Assembly: GCA_050014415.1 (NCBI GenBank)
Contig: JBEKDJ010000094.1
Location: forward strand, 1-15,529
From: JBEKDJ01 sp050014415
GTDB taxonomy: Bacteria > Desulfobacterota > BSN033 > UBA1163
DNA: 15,529 nt
Reading direction: 5' to 3'
Positions 6,334 through 14,072 of this stretch are shown here, one piece after another. Position numbers and translations under genes: made by a program. Every line of letters begins with the position of its first letter. Positions within the stretch are counted from its first letter, which is position 1. The notes beneath the pieces are model-generated. The model was not told where the DNA came from and did no database searches. It saw nothing but the letters and a program-made list of their open reading frames with translations.

Positions 6334-8829
6334 TCATGTTTTCTTTATCCTGTCGAAAGGCACCCTCACTGAGTACTCCTTTAGTTTTTGCCACTGAAGC
6401 TGGCGATGTCGGGGTAAAACCATGACTCCTGAAGCCATATTCTCTTTTAGAGACACATCAATTTCCAATGGTCCATTATCGAGGTGAAGCATCAATCTAT
6501 CTTTGTCCTTTAGACCTGCTCTCAGCGCATCTTTTGGATGCATGAAAAGACATGGAGCTTTTTCAACCTGCCGAACGTGAGGAGAGTAAAGAGAAAGTTC
6601 TTCTGTACCAAAAGTCCAATCTACGAGCAGAAGTTCCAGAGAATCAGCAGAAGTAAGTGGTTTCTCCAATTCTTCCAGCAACTCCTGGGAGAAAAGGATT
6701 CCTTCTTTTTGATCGGGTATGAGTTGAATATTTTCTGCCAGATCAGCAATTTTCAGATTGGCAAAGACTGGATTTTCTTTACCCAGCCAGTCCCAGAGCT
6801 CTTCGATGGACATTCCAGGAGTTAAGGACATTGCCTCCGAAAGCTCTTCCAAAATGTGCCAGGCAGCCTTGGGCTCACCTCCTGGGATATCACTTCTAAA
6901 AACTCTTGGTGGGTGTTCGCCAGCGCTTATCTGTTCAATGGGCATCCCCCCGGCATGAACTGGTTTTGAAGACTGGACTCTCCCTTCCTGATTGATAAAG
7001 GTTGACTCGGTTTCAAACAGAGGCCGCGTTGGCAATAGGATGTGTGAAAGCTGTGCCGATCTGGAATTGATATGATCCAGCACCAAAAAGAGATCCAATT
7101 TATTGATGGCCTGCTCCAGTCTCTGTTGGTCCGGGAAAGATGAAAACGGATCACTTTCAAGAAGAACTAAAGCCTTTATAGAACCGTTTTCGATCTCTTC
7201 GATGATCTGCGTTAGAGAACGATTTCCTGAAGAGAGTAATGCTGCCCCAAATGCATTGGCTCCTGGCATCAGATAAAAAAGTCCAGCCTTTTCTTTCGAT
7301 CCCCGAAGGAGTAGGGCATTGTCAGCTGCCACTGCTGGCGTTGTCCAATGGACAATATCCGTACCACACACAATGACGGGGAGATGACTTTGCCGAAGGC
7401 TTGACGATAGCCCGGCAAAGCGATCCTCGATCGTAGTATCGAAGGGAAGTTTTGCCGGGAGGGCATCATAGAATCGGAGGGCATTTGATCCAAGGGCTTC
7501 GGCAACAGACCGGCTGATAGCACCCTTCACAAGTAAGCTCATTACCAGATCTATCTGTGATGGAGTTACCGGCAGATGGTCAAATTCAAAGGGGAGAAAA
7601 ATCGGCCTCGGGTCAATCACCGCAACCTTTGCTCCATTTCGAAAAGCCTGCCGCATCGCCAGAGTAAGCATAGGGGCTTCATTAACGGGATCGGTGCCCA
7701 CTGTTAGAATGAAGTCCACTTTCTCCATCTCGCGCATCGAAATGACTAATCGTTCATCCAGTCCCGAGATTGCACTTTTCACTTTACAGGCTATGGATGG
7801 ATCGTCAAAATAAGCGGGTTCCTGCCATCCTTGCAATCGGCAGAAATACTTCAGCATTCCTTGATTCTCAAGGCTACTGCGGCTGGAACTCACACAAGCG
7901 ACCGAATTGGGCCCGCCCATCTGGATGATCTGTTTTAGTCTTTCTCCAGTTGTTCGGATTGCTTTATCCCAGGGGACTTCTTCTCCACCGATTTTCGTCC
8001 GACGGGGCCGTTCAGGATCGTTGGCATAGGCAAAGCCATATCGACCGCGGTCGCAGATAAAATAGCCGTTCACCGATTCGCTGAAATGAGCTTCCTGCCT
8101 CACGATCTGACGGTAACGAATGCTGGTAATGGTATGACACCCAAGGGAACAGTGAATGCAAAGGGATGGGCCTCGCTGATAGTCCCAGCGGCGCCCTTTG
8201 AATCTGGATGGTTTATCCGTATAAACCCCTGTTGGACAGATATCGATAAGGTTTCCAGAGAAAGGACTTTCCAAAGGGCCATCCTGATACCGTCCGAAAT
8301 AGGTTCGGTAACCAATCTGCTTGGCTCCCAGGTCGCGATAACCGGCAAATTCCTGGTAGAAACGGCGACATCGCCAGCAATGGATACACCGATTCATTTC
8401 GTGTTGGACAAATACGCCGAGGTATTGATCGCGATGGGTTCTCTTTTTTCCCAGGTAGCGTCTGATGCCATGGCCACCTGCTATCGTCATGTCCTGGAGC
8501 AGACAGTGGCCGCCTTCGTCACAGACTGGGCAATCATGAGGATGATTCATCATGAGCCATTCAATGACATGCTTGCGAAAGTCGACTGCTTCTTCATCGG
8601 TCGTTGAAACAACCATGCCCTCCTGAGCATCCACCATACAGCTCATCTGCACCCCTTTGGCCGGACCTTCCAGAAACTTGACCGCGCACATTCGGCAGGC
8701 GCCGACCGATCCGAGAGCTGCGTGGTAGCAGAAGCGCGGGATGATGATGCCCAAGCGTGCAGCAGCCTCAATGACTTTCATCCCTTTTGGGACTTCTATT
8801 TCTATACCGTCAATCCTTAATTTGGGCAT
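6334..8829 (-). CDS. nuoG: NADH-quinone oxidoreductase subunit G (Fe-S, molybdopterin-type domain)
   Basis: NuoG (831 aa) is the large Fe-S subunit of the NADH-oxidising arm. The N-terminal 2Fe-2S domain (N1b) has Cys34, 45, 48, 64; the His-ligated cluster N5 has His96, Cys100, 103, 109; N4 has Cys148, 151, 154 and Cys198. The start of the molybdopterin oxidoreductase-type domain has CxxCxxxC plus a distant Cys (Cys224, 227, 231, 259), the N7 cluster found in some bacteria and absent from mitochondria. The rest, to about residue 830, is the catalytically inactive Mo-enzyme-like fold. The ATG at 8829 is preceded by only a weak GAAG. A 72-base gap with short tandem repeats separates it from nuoF, and 103 bases of repeat separate it from nuoH. 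Confidence 0.97.
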   Translation of the reverse strand: MPKLRIDGIEIEVPKGMKVIEAAARLGIIIPRFCYHAALGSVGACRMCAVKFLEGPAKGVQMSCMVDAQEGMVVSTTDEEAVDFRKHVIEWLMMNHPHDCPVCDEGGHCLLQDMTIAGGHGIRRYLGKKRTHRDQYLGVFVQHEMNRCIHCWRCRRFYQEFAGYRDLGAKQIGYRTYFGRYQDGPLESPFSGNLIDICPTGVYTDKPSRFKGRRWDYQRGPSLCIHCSLGCHTITSIRYRQIVRQEAHFSESVNGYFICDRGRYGFAYANDPERPRRTKIGGEEVPWDKAIRTTGERLKQIIQMGGPNSVACVSSSRSSLENQGMLKYFCRLQGWQEPAYFDDPSIACKVKSAISGLDERLVISMREMEKVDFILTVGTDPVNEAPMLTLAMRQAFRNGAKVAVIDPRPIFLPFEFDHLPVTPSQIDLVMSLLVKGAISRSVAEALGSNALRFYDALPAKLPFDTTIEDRFAGLSSSLRQSHLPVIVCGTDIVHWTTPAVAADNALLLRGSKEKAGLFYLMPGANAFGAALLSSGNRSLTQIIEEIENGSIKALVLLESDPFSSFPDQQRLEQAINKLDLFLVLDHINSRSAQLSHILLPTRPLFETESTFINQEGRVQSSKPVHAGGMPIEQISAGEHPPRVFRSDIPGGEPKAAWHILEELSEAMSLTPGMSIEELWDWLGKENPVFANLKIADLAENIQLIPDQKEGILFSQELLEELEKPLTSADSLELLLVDWTFGTEELSLYSPHVRQVEKAPCLFMHPKDALRAGLKDKDRLMLHLDNGPLEIDVSLKENMASGVMVLPRHRQLQWQKLKEYSVRVPFDRIKKT

Positions 8830-8846
8830 ATCACGTCTTCATTAAT

Positions 8847-8874
8847 CCGTAAGTCGTAAGGCGCAAGGGGTAAG
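8847..8874. repeat. Heptamer tandem repeat between nuoF and nuoG
   Basis: Four consecutive seven-base units on the plus strand, CCGTAAG TCGTAAG GCGCAAG GGGTAAG, consensus near CGTAAG. They lie wholly in the 72-base nuoF-nuoG gap and end about 17 bases before the nuoG start in the direction of transcription. The function is unknown; the degenerate short-period pattern looks like a mobile or slippage-generated intergenic repeat. Confidence 0.7.
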
Positions 8875-8892
8875 GTGTTAAAACAAAAATCT

Positions 8893-8924
8893 CTCACCCT
8901 CTCACGGTCTAACGGTCTCGCCGC
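8893..8924. repeat. Octamer tandem repeat overlapping the nuoF stop
   Basis: Four eight-base units on the plus strand, CTCACCCT CTCACGGT CTAACGGT CTCGCCGC, run across the 3' end of nuoF. The nuoF stop (8902-8904) lies in the second unit, so the last few NuoF residues (about ETVRP) are encoded by repeat DNA. It is followed 20 bases on by the heptamer array, so the two short-period arrays fill most of this junction. Confidence 0.6.
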
Positions 8925-10206
8925 TTGCGTCTTCATGTGAATTCGTGAAGGGACATTTTCTCTGGTTGATGTGCTCATGGACCTCATCTTGGAAATTATC
9001 CAACAAGCTCGTGACGGGCATAGTTGCCCCAGGGGCAAAAGCACAATAAGATTTCCATGTGTGCTGACTCATTCGCCGAAGCATGGGAATAAACTCCTCT
9101 CTTCCTTCTCCGGTTTCAATACGCCAGAGCAGATCCCGAATAAATGGTAGTGCTTCTCTGCAAGGGGTGCACCATCCGCAAGATTCCCGAACAAAAAACT
9201 CAATTAGGTTTAGAGTGGCACCGACCAAGCAGGTCTTTTGATCAAACACAATGATTGCACCGGTGCCCAACCGATTGGTAGCCTTTTTTAAAGAGTCGAA
9301 GTCCATTTCAACATTATAGAATTTCTTTTGTAGATAATAGGTGGAGGCTCCTCCCGGCAGACAGGTTTTGAATTCATATCCTGGCAGCATTCCGCCAGCA
9401 TACTCATCAATGATTTCGCATAAGCGGATTCCCATGGGAAGCTCAAAACAACCCGGACGATTCACCTTTCCACTGACACAGTAAAGCTTTGTTCCAGAAC
9501 TGGTTTTGGTCTTGGCCAGATCTTTGAACCACTCTGCCCCATGCCTCACAATATGGGGAACATTGACCAGGGTTTCCATATTATTTAAGACAGTGGGCTT
9601 ATCCCACAATCCCTTTTCGGTCGAGCGTATGGGAGACTGTACCGGATGGGGTCTCTTTCCCTGTATCGCATTTATCTGGGCTGTGCCTTCGCCACAGATA
9701 TATCGTCCGCCACTCCGGTGAACAACCAGATCAAAAGAGAAGTTGCTGCCAAGAATGTTTTTGCCCAGGTAGCCAGCCTCTTTGGCAATCTTTATTTCTC
9801 TTTCAAAGATGGCCGCAATGCTTTCGTAGGAAGGTCGAACGAAAATGATACCTTTTTCCGCTAAAACAGCATATCCTGCGATGATCATGCCTTCGATGAC
9901 CATATGCGGATCCGTATGAGTCATCACACGATCTTTAAAGGTACCGGGCTCATATTCATCAATGTTGCTGACGATATACCTCGGGAAGGGGAAGTCGTCC
10001 GCAACGGACTTCCATTTAAGGCCTGCAGGGAAGCCTGCCCCTCCACGGCCTTGAAGGTTTGCATCGATAACGATCTGTTGGATTTCTTTTGGAGAATATT
10101 TCTGAAGGGCCATGCTGAGAGCCTGGTAGCCTCCACTTTGCCGATACTCATCCATCGTGGCGATTCGGTTTGGTTTACGATTCTGGAATAGCACCTGCGG
10201 ATACAT
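8902..10206 (-). CDS. nuoF: NADH-quinone oxidoreductase subunit F (FMN, NADH-binding) with altered CGEET motif
   Basis: NuoF (434 aa) oxidises NADH through FMN and passes electrons to its 4Fe-4S cluster N3. The glycine-rich FMN/NADH motif GRGGAGFPAGLKW is at 53-65, the acidic motif DEYEPGTFKDR at 83-93 (Glu86 matches E. coli Glu95), and the N3 ligands are Cys343, 346, 349 and Cys388. The usual CGEETAL motif reads CGEGTAQ here (171-177): the second Glu, E. coli Glu183 by my alignment, is Gly174. The hydrophilic C-terminal tail (about 421-434) partly comes from a tandem repeat. The ATG lies 5 bases after the nuoE stop, with a GAGG 8 bases upstream inside nuoE. Subunit identity is certain; whether nucleotide preference is altered is inference. 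Confidence 0.97.
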   Translation of the reverse strand: MYPQVLFQNRKPNRIATMDEYRQSGGYQALSMALQKYSPKEIQQIVIDANLQGRGGAGFPAGLKWKSVADDFPFPRYIVSNIDEYEPGTFKDRVMTHTDPHMVIEGMIIAGYAVLAEKGIIFVRPSYESIAAIFEREIKIAKEAGYLGKNILGSNFSFDLVVHRSGGRYICGEGTAQINAIQGKRPHPVQSPIRSTEKGLWDKPTVLNNMETLVNVPHIVRHGAEWFKDLAKTKTSSGTKLYCVSGKVNRPGCFELPMGIRLCEIIDEYAGGMLPGYEFKTCLPGGASTYYLQKKFYNVEMDFDSLKKATNRLGTGAIIVFDQKTCLVGATLNLIEFFVRESCGWCTPCREALPFIRDLLWRIETGEGREEFIPMLRRMSQHTWKSYCAFAPGATMPVTSLLDNFQDEVHEHINQRKCPFTNSHEDASGETVRP

Positions 10207-10211
10207 TTAGC

Positions 10212-10706
10212 TTACCTCGCCATCCTTAGTTGCGGTGCTTCAGCTCTCAATCTGTTGAGAATGTCGTCAATCTTTTCGGATGTCAAAGGACCATAAGCCC
10301 TTCCATTGATCAGCATAGCCGGGGAAAGATCACAATAACCGATACAGGCAGTAGGCAAGATGGTAAACAACCCATCCTCTGTTGTTTCTCCTGGGATAAT
10401 CTTTAATTTTTTAGAGAGATAATCGATCACTGACTGATACCCGTTCATCCAGCAAACGACACCATCGCAGACATGAATGACATATTTCCCGACAGGTTCA
10501 CGGTAAATGAAATCATAAAAAGTGGCCAGTTCTTCTAATTCAAGCGCTGTCATTCCAAGCAGCGCAGCGCCTTCCTCAAGTGCGTTATCGCTCAAGTAAC
10601 CATAGTGATGCTGCAAAGCAAACATGATGTCCACCGCCAGTTCACGAGGATGCTCCACGCTCGCTATTTCCCTTTGAAGCGTTTCAAGCAACTCTTTAGG
10701 AAGCAT
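10212..10706 (-). CDS. nuoE: NADH-quinone oxidoreductase subunit E (2Fe-2S)
   Basis: NuoE (164 aa, the usual length) is the thioredoxin-fold 2Fe-2S subunit that pairs with NuoF at the tip of the peripheral arm and carries cluster N1a. The ligands form the expected pattern: Cys80 and Cys85 (CDGVVC) and Cys121 and Cys125 (CIGYC, followed by DLSPAMLING). The N-terminal half is the helical bundle with HYGYLSDNAL and ELEELATFYDF. The ATG at 10706 is preceded by a weak AGTGAG. The upstream 169 bases are an AT-rich inverted-repeat element, so nuoE may be less tightly coupled to nuoBCD than to nuoF. Confidence 0.97.
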   Translation of the reverse strand: MLPKELLETLQREIASVEHPRELAVDIMFALQHHYGYLSDNALEEGAALLGMTALELEELATFYDFIYREPVGKYVIHVCDGVVCWMNGYQSVIDYLSKKLKIIPGETTEDGLFTILPTACIGYCDLSPAMLINGRAYGPLTSEKIDDILNRLRAEAPQLRMAR

Positions 10707-10740
10707 AACTGTGCACTCACTTAGTTCTGTATTGCGAGAA

Positions 10741-10870
10741 GTTCAAATGTCAAAATCCAAATATCAAATGAATTCCAAAGTTCAAATGTTAAGATTCCAA
10801 AATAAGAGTTGAAAATTCAATTTGACATTTATTTTTTCGTTTGAACTTTGAGCTTTGACATTTGACATTC
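10741..10870. repeat. AT-rich inverted-repeat element between nuoBCD and nuoE
   Basis: About 130 bases built from degenerate CAAATGTCAAA, CAAAGTTCAAA and related words on the left and their complements on the right. Two exact 11-base pairs are seen: CAAATGTCAAA (10744-10754) with TTTGACATTTG (10854-10864), and CAAAGTTCAAA (10776-10786) with TTTGAACTTTG (10840-10850). A long imperfect hairpin is therefore possible. The element ends six bases before the nuoBCD stop. No reading frame or transposase is present, so it looks like a non-coding dispersed repeat. Confidence 0.75.
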
Positions 10871-10875
10871 AATTT

Positions 10876-13341
10876 TTATCTATCAATATCCGGCAAAATG
10901 TAATCAATCGAGCCGATGATAGCAAGAAGGTCCGAAATGAGTCTCCCCTTTGCTACGAGGGGAATCACCTGGACATTCGCGAAACCCGGTGCCCTTATCC
11001 GCATGCGGTACGCCATGTTGAGCCCATCGCTAACCACATAGTAACCCTGCTCCCCCCTTGCGATCTCGGTCGCTGTATAGGCCTCTCCTCTCGGAATCTT
11101 GGGTCCTCGTGTCACATTGATGAAATGATGGATAAGGCTTTCGATATCTCTTAAGGTGTCCGATTTATCCGGGACGACATAACGATAATCGTCGCAGACA
11201 TACCTCCCACCGGGCATCTGGCGAGCCGCCTGTTCAATAATCTTCAGACTCTGACGCATCTCCTCCACCCGGACCAGATACCGTGCATAGCAGTCCCCTC
11301 CCTCTGCCGTGGGGATGTCAAATTGAAAATTCTCATAACCGGAGTATGGGATTTTTTTTCGTAAGTCCCATTCCAAGCCGCAGGCCCTCAAGTTGGGACC
11401 CGTCACTCCCCATTCCACGGCATCTTTAAGTGAAAGCCTGCCAATCCCCTGCGTCCTGGCTTTAAAGATGGGATTCTTTGTAATCAAAGCCTCATAATCT
11501 TTAAGACTGGAAGGAAAGATTTTAATAAAGTCCTCGACCGCTTCTTTCCATCCCTCCGGTAGATCGGCCGCCAACCCTCCGATTCGAAACCAGCTTGGGT
11601 GAAGCCGGCCGCCTGTGATCAGTTCAATGATATCCATGAGTTTTTCCCGCTCACGGAAGGTATAAAAAGTCGGAGTGATTGCTCCCACATCGTGGCAAAA
11701 GGTGCCGAACCAGACGAGGTGGTTGTTGATGCGAAAAAGTTCGCTGAGCATGATTCTGACAAACTGAGCTCTCTCAGGAACCTGAATCCCCGTGAGGGTC
11801 TCTACAGAATGGAGATAGGAGAGATTGTTCGCCGCACCACCAAAATAGTCCACCCGATCTGTGTAGGGAATGAATTGGTGCCATGACTGCCGTTCGCCGA
11901 TTTTCTCCACACCCCTATGGTGATAACCCACATCCAGGTCAATGTCAGTTATCTTCTCACCCTCCAAGGTGACGACAAAACGCATGAGACCGTGGGTTCC
12001 CACATGCTGAGGACCCACATTCAAAACGAGAAGTTCATGATCACTGCCGCCTCTGACAAACATCCCGGCATCCAAAGGTTGATGCTTCCTCGCCGACTCC
12101 TGAGTGTAGGGTTCCATCTCTGTTGCACGGCCGGGATGACTTTTCCTCAAGGGATGTCCTTCCCAATCATGGGGATTCAAAATCCTGCGCAGATTGGGAT
12201 GCCCTTCAAATCGAATTCCGAACATATCGTAAACTTCCCGTTCATACCAGTTGGCAGATGGCCAGAGATCGGTCATGGTCTTCGCAACAGGATCTTTACC
12301 TCTCAATCCCGCTTTTAAGCGTAGACGGGAAGGGGGGTCGAAAGAAAGAAGATGATAGACCAGGGTATAGTCAGGGTGAGCTTCGCACACAGGGCGGTCC
12401 CTTTCACCACCTGAAATCTCATGGGCAACCGTTCCGGCATAAGACACATAAGGTTTCTGACCGCGCCGCGCCGACTCATCGACCGCTGTTAAGTCATCGA
12501 GTCTAAGGTATCTGGGGGTCGCTTCTGTTTTTAGAAACTTTAGAACTTCTTTCAGACTGTTTTCCGCTACATGGAAGGTTGGCATATCTGATGTGGGTAA
12601 GGTCTGCTGGACTCCATCCCCGAACTTTTCTTTGAGGAGTTGAGCGAGAGATTTATCCCTCTCAGCGAGTTCAATCCGGTGCGGAGGGGGTGCCCATATA
12701 AGATCAGAGCGGGTATCCCAGAATTCAGGCGGTGTGACAGATGTCCCTCTGATAGGGATACCTTCGTAACCCGGACCCCTTGTGTCTCTCGACTTGGTTC
12801 TGCCATCTACGAGAATCGGAGTCTGGCTTCCCTGGGTCCCTCCTCCAAGGCGCAACACTGGACGAGCTGGACTTTCAGTGGCGATCTTTTGTTGCAATAA
12901 GAGTAGCCCATGCTCGAGGGCCTCGGGTCTTGGAGGGCAGCCGGTGACATAGACATCTACGGGGATGATCTGGTCCACACCCTGCACCACGCTATAGACA
13001 TCGTACATTCCTCCGCAATTCGAGCAGGACCCCATTGAGATCACCCACTTTGGTTCTGCCATCTGCTCGTAAAGTCTTAAGACAACCGGCGCAATTTTCT
13101 TGAACACCGTCCCAGCGACAACCAAGAGGTCAGCTTGGCGAGGTGAGCCACGTAAAATCTCAGCTCCAAAACGGGCAAGATCGAAGCGGGGGGTGAACAC
13201 AGCCGCCATCTCAATAAAGCAACATGAGGTTCCGAAAAACAGAGGCCAGAGGCTATACTGGTGGGCCCAATTGATCAGTTTATCGAGCTGGGTCAGGATG
13301 ATGTTTCCTGGATATCTCGGTCTTTCGGAGTTGGTCCCCAC
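10876..13341 (-). CDS. nuoBCD: Fused NADH-quinone oxidoreductase subunits B, C and D (GTG start)
   Basis: One 821-aa polypeptide covers three connecting-arm subunits. NuoB (about 1-165) binds cluster N2 with tandem Cys40-Cys41, Cys106 and Cys135 (GCPPRPEAL). A linker (about 165-225) leads into NuoC (about 226-415) with WYEREVYDMFGIRFEGHPNL. NuoD (about 430-821) has GYHHRGVEK and the quinone-site His450 and Tyr499, spaced 49 residues apart as in other species; it ends DIDR. The frame is open to an ATG at 13560, but those residues lie over nuoA in another frame and are not NuoB-like. The GTG at 13341 has AAGGGGGG 6 bases upstream and gives Met then GTNSERPRYPGNIILTQLDKL, a normal NuoB start. 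It overlaps nuoA by 49 bases. Confidence 0.95.
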   Translation of the reverse strand: MGTNSERPRYPGNIILTQLDKLINWAHQYSLWPLFFGTSCCFIEMAAVFTPRFDLARFGAEILRGSPRQADLLVVAGTVFKKIAPVVLRLYEQMAEPKWVISMGSCSNCGGMYDVYSVVQGVDQIIPVDVYVTGCPPRPEALEHGLLLLQQKIATESPARPVLRLGGGTQGSQTPILVDGRTKSRDTRGPGYEGIPIRGTSVTPPEFWDTRSDLIWAPPPHRIELAERDKSLAQLLKEKFGDGVQQTLPTSDMPTFHVAENSLKEVLKFLKTEATPRYLRLDDLTAVDESARRGQKPYVSYAGTVAHEISGGERDRPVCEAHPDYTLVYHLLSFDPPSRLRLKAGLRGKDPVAKTMTDLWPSANWYEREVYDMFGIRFEGHPNLRRILNPHDWEGHPLRKSHPGRATEMEPYTQESARKHQPLDAGMFVRGGSDHELLVLNVGPQHVGTHGLMRFVVTLEGEKITDIDLDVGYHHRGVEKIGERQSWHQFIPYTDRVDYFGGAANNLSYLHSVETLTGIQVPERAQFVRIMLSELFRINNHLVWFGTFCHDVGAITPTFYTFREREKLMDIIELITGGRLHPSWFRIGGLAADLPEGWKEAVEDFIKIFPSSLKDYEALITKNPIFKARTQGIGRLSLKDAVEWGVTGPNLRACGLEWDLRKKIPYSGYENFQFDIPTAEGGDCYARYLVRVEEMRQSLKIIEQAARQMPGGRYVCDDYRYVVPDKSDTLRDIESLIHHFINVTRGPKIPRGEAYTATEIARGEQGYYVVSDGLNMAYRMRIRAPGFANVQVIPLVAKGRLISDLLAIIGSIDYILPDIDR

Positions 13342-13724
13342 TCCAGGCCCCCCTTTTTCCAGAGATAAAAGAGACTGATCAGAAGAATGATGATGAAGAA
13401 GGATATCTGTAACCACCCTGCCCATCCAAGACGATAGAAAGCAATAGCCCATGAGAAGATATAAGCCGCTTCCACATCGAAGATGAGGAAAAAGGTGGCA
13501 ATAAGATAAAATGCGACAGGATAGCGAAACCAGGCCGCGCCAGTTGGGATAACACCGCATTCATAGGGCCTCAACTTTTCAGGATTTGGCTTCTTCTCTC
13601 CGAGCCAGCTCGCAAAAAAAAGGAGAGCGGCTACCAGCACCAGAATCATAAAAGTAAAAACTCCAAGGGCCAGAATGCCTGGTTCCCAAAAGGAGAGAGT
13701 ATTGATGGTCGGCATCGATTCCAT
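13293..13724 (-). CDS. nuoA: NADH-quinone oxidoreductase subunit A
   Basis: NuoA (143 aa) is the three-helix membrane subunit whose TM1-2 loop helps close the quinone chamber. The loop and TM2 carry the family signatures: EKLRPYECGVIPTG (about 49-62), then the conserved acidic TM2 stretch LIFDVEAAYIF with Asp and Glu. It is the first gene of the operon. The ATG at 13724 has a GAGG about 10 bases upstream; a second ATG at 13715 would remove three residues and is a fair alternative. The 3' end overlaps the nuoBCD start in a different frame. Confidence 0.95.
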   Translation of the reverse strand: MESMPTINTLSFWEPGILALGVFTFMILVLVAALLFFASWLGEKKPNPEKLRPYECGVIPTGAAWFRYPVAFYLIATFFLIFDVEAAYIFSWAIAFYRLGWAGWLQISFFIIILLISLFYLWKKGGLEWGPTPKDRDIQETSS

Positions 13725-13896
13725 AGATTCAGGTCCTCATAAGGTCACAAGAACACTCCTACTTCATTATCCGACAGCTTATAATCATGGGTATGGAAGA
13801 TAAATAAGGTGAATCCTGTATTTCTTGAGTAAGAAGGATGTATTTTTCAACTTCTCAGTTGGTTGCTCTGGAAGAAAACTCGGTTATCAGGACATC

Positions 13897-13926
13897 ATTT
13901 TATCAGGCAGTGGATGTCAGGAGCAA
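13897..13926 (-). promoter_or_regulatory. Candidate promoter for the nuo operon
   Basis: On the minus strand an extended -10, TG-A-TAAAAT (13905-13897), lies 18 bases after TTGCTC (13926-13921), a poor -35. The start of transcription would fall near 13890, giving a leader of about 165 bases. A second candidate nearer the gene is TATAAG (13783-13778), without a good -35. TTATCAGG at 13884-13891 and 13900-13907, and ATGTCAGG at 13914-13921 (plus strand), surround the first candidate and could be protein-binding sites. This is weak evidence from sequence inspection only. Confidence 0.3.
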
Positions 13927-14072
13927 GGTTAAAGAATTTAACAATTGAGAACCAATGAATTCCCTGAATCTCTTAGCCCTAATTTCCCGAGTTTCCGTGA
14001 TCTACCTGGTCCCTGATTTCTTGTTATCCCGCAGCCTGATAGTCTGGTCATCTGATGGCCGGTTAAAAAGCC

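Noticed and set aside
8086..8607. Plus-strand open frame of 173 codons opposite nuoG
   Set aside because: It covers the Fe-S ligand region of NuoG on the other strand; no ribosome site or recognisable motif.
8836..8924. CRISPR-like array
   Set aside because: Units are 7-8 bases without spacers; these are simple tandem repeats.
12991..13023. Extra Cys109 beside the N2 ligand Cys106 in the NuoB part (GSCSNCGG)
   Set aside because: As far as I recall this variant is ordinary in deltaproteobacterial-type NuoB, and the four true ligands are present.
13342..13560. N-terminal extension of nuoBCD to an upstream ATG (73 codons)
   Set aside because: It overlaps nuoA in another frame and lacks NuoB character; the GTG at 13341 has a good ribosome site and a normal NuoB start.
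13838..13948. 36-codon plus-strand frame in the divergent intergenic region
   Set aside because: The purine run abuts the ATG with no spacing, the product has no recognisable feature, and short frames of this size are expected by chance.
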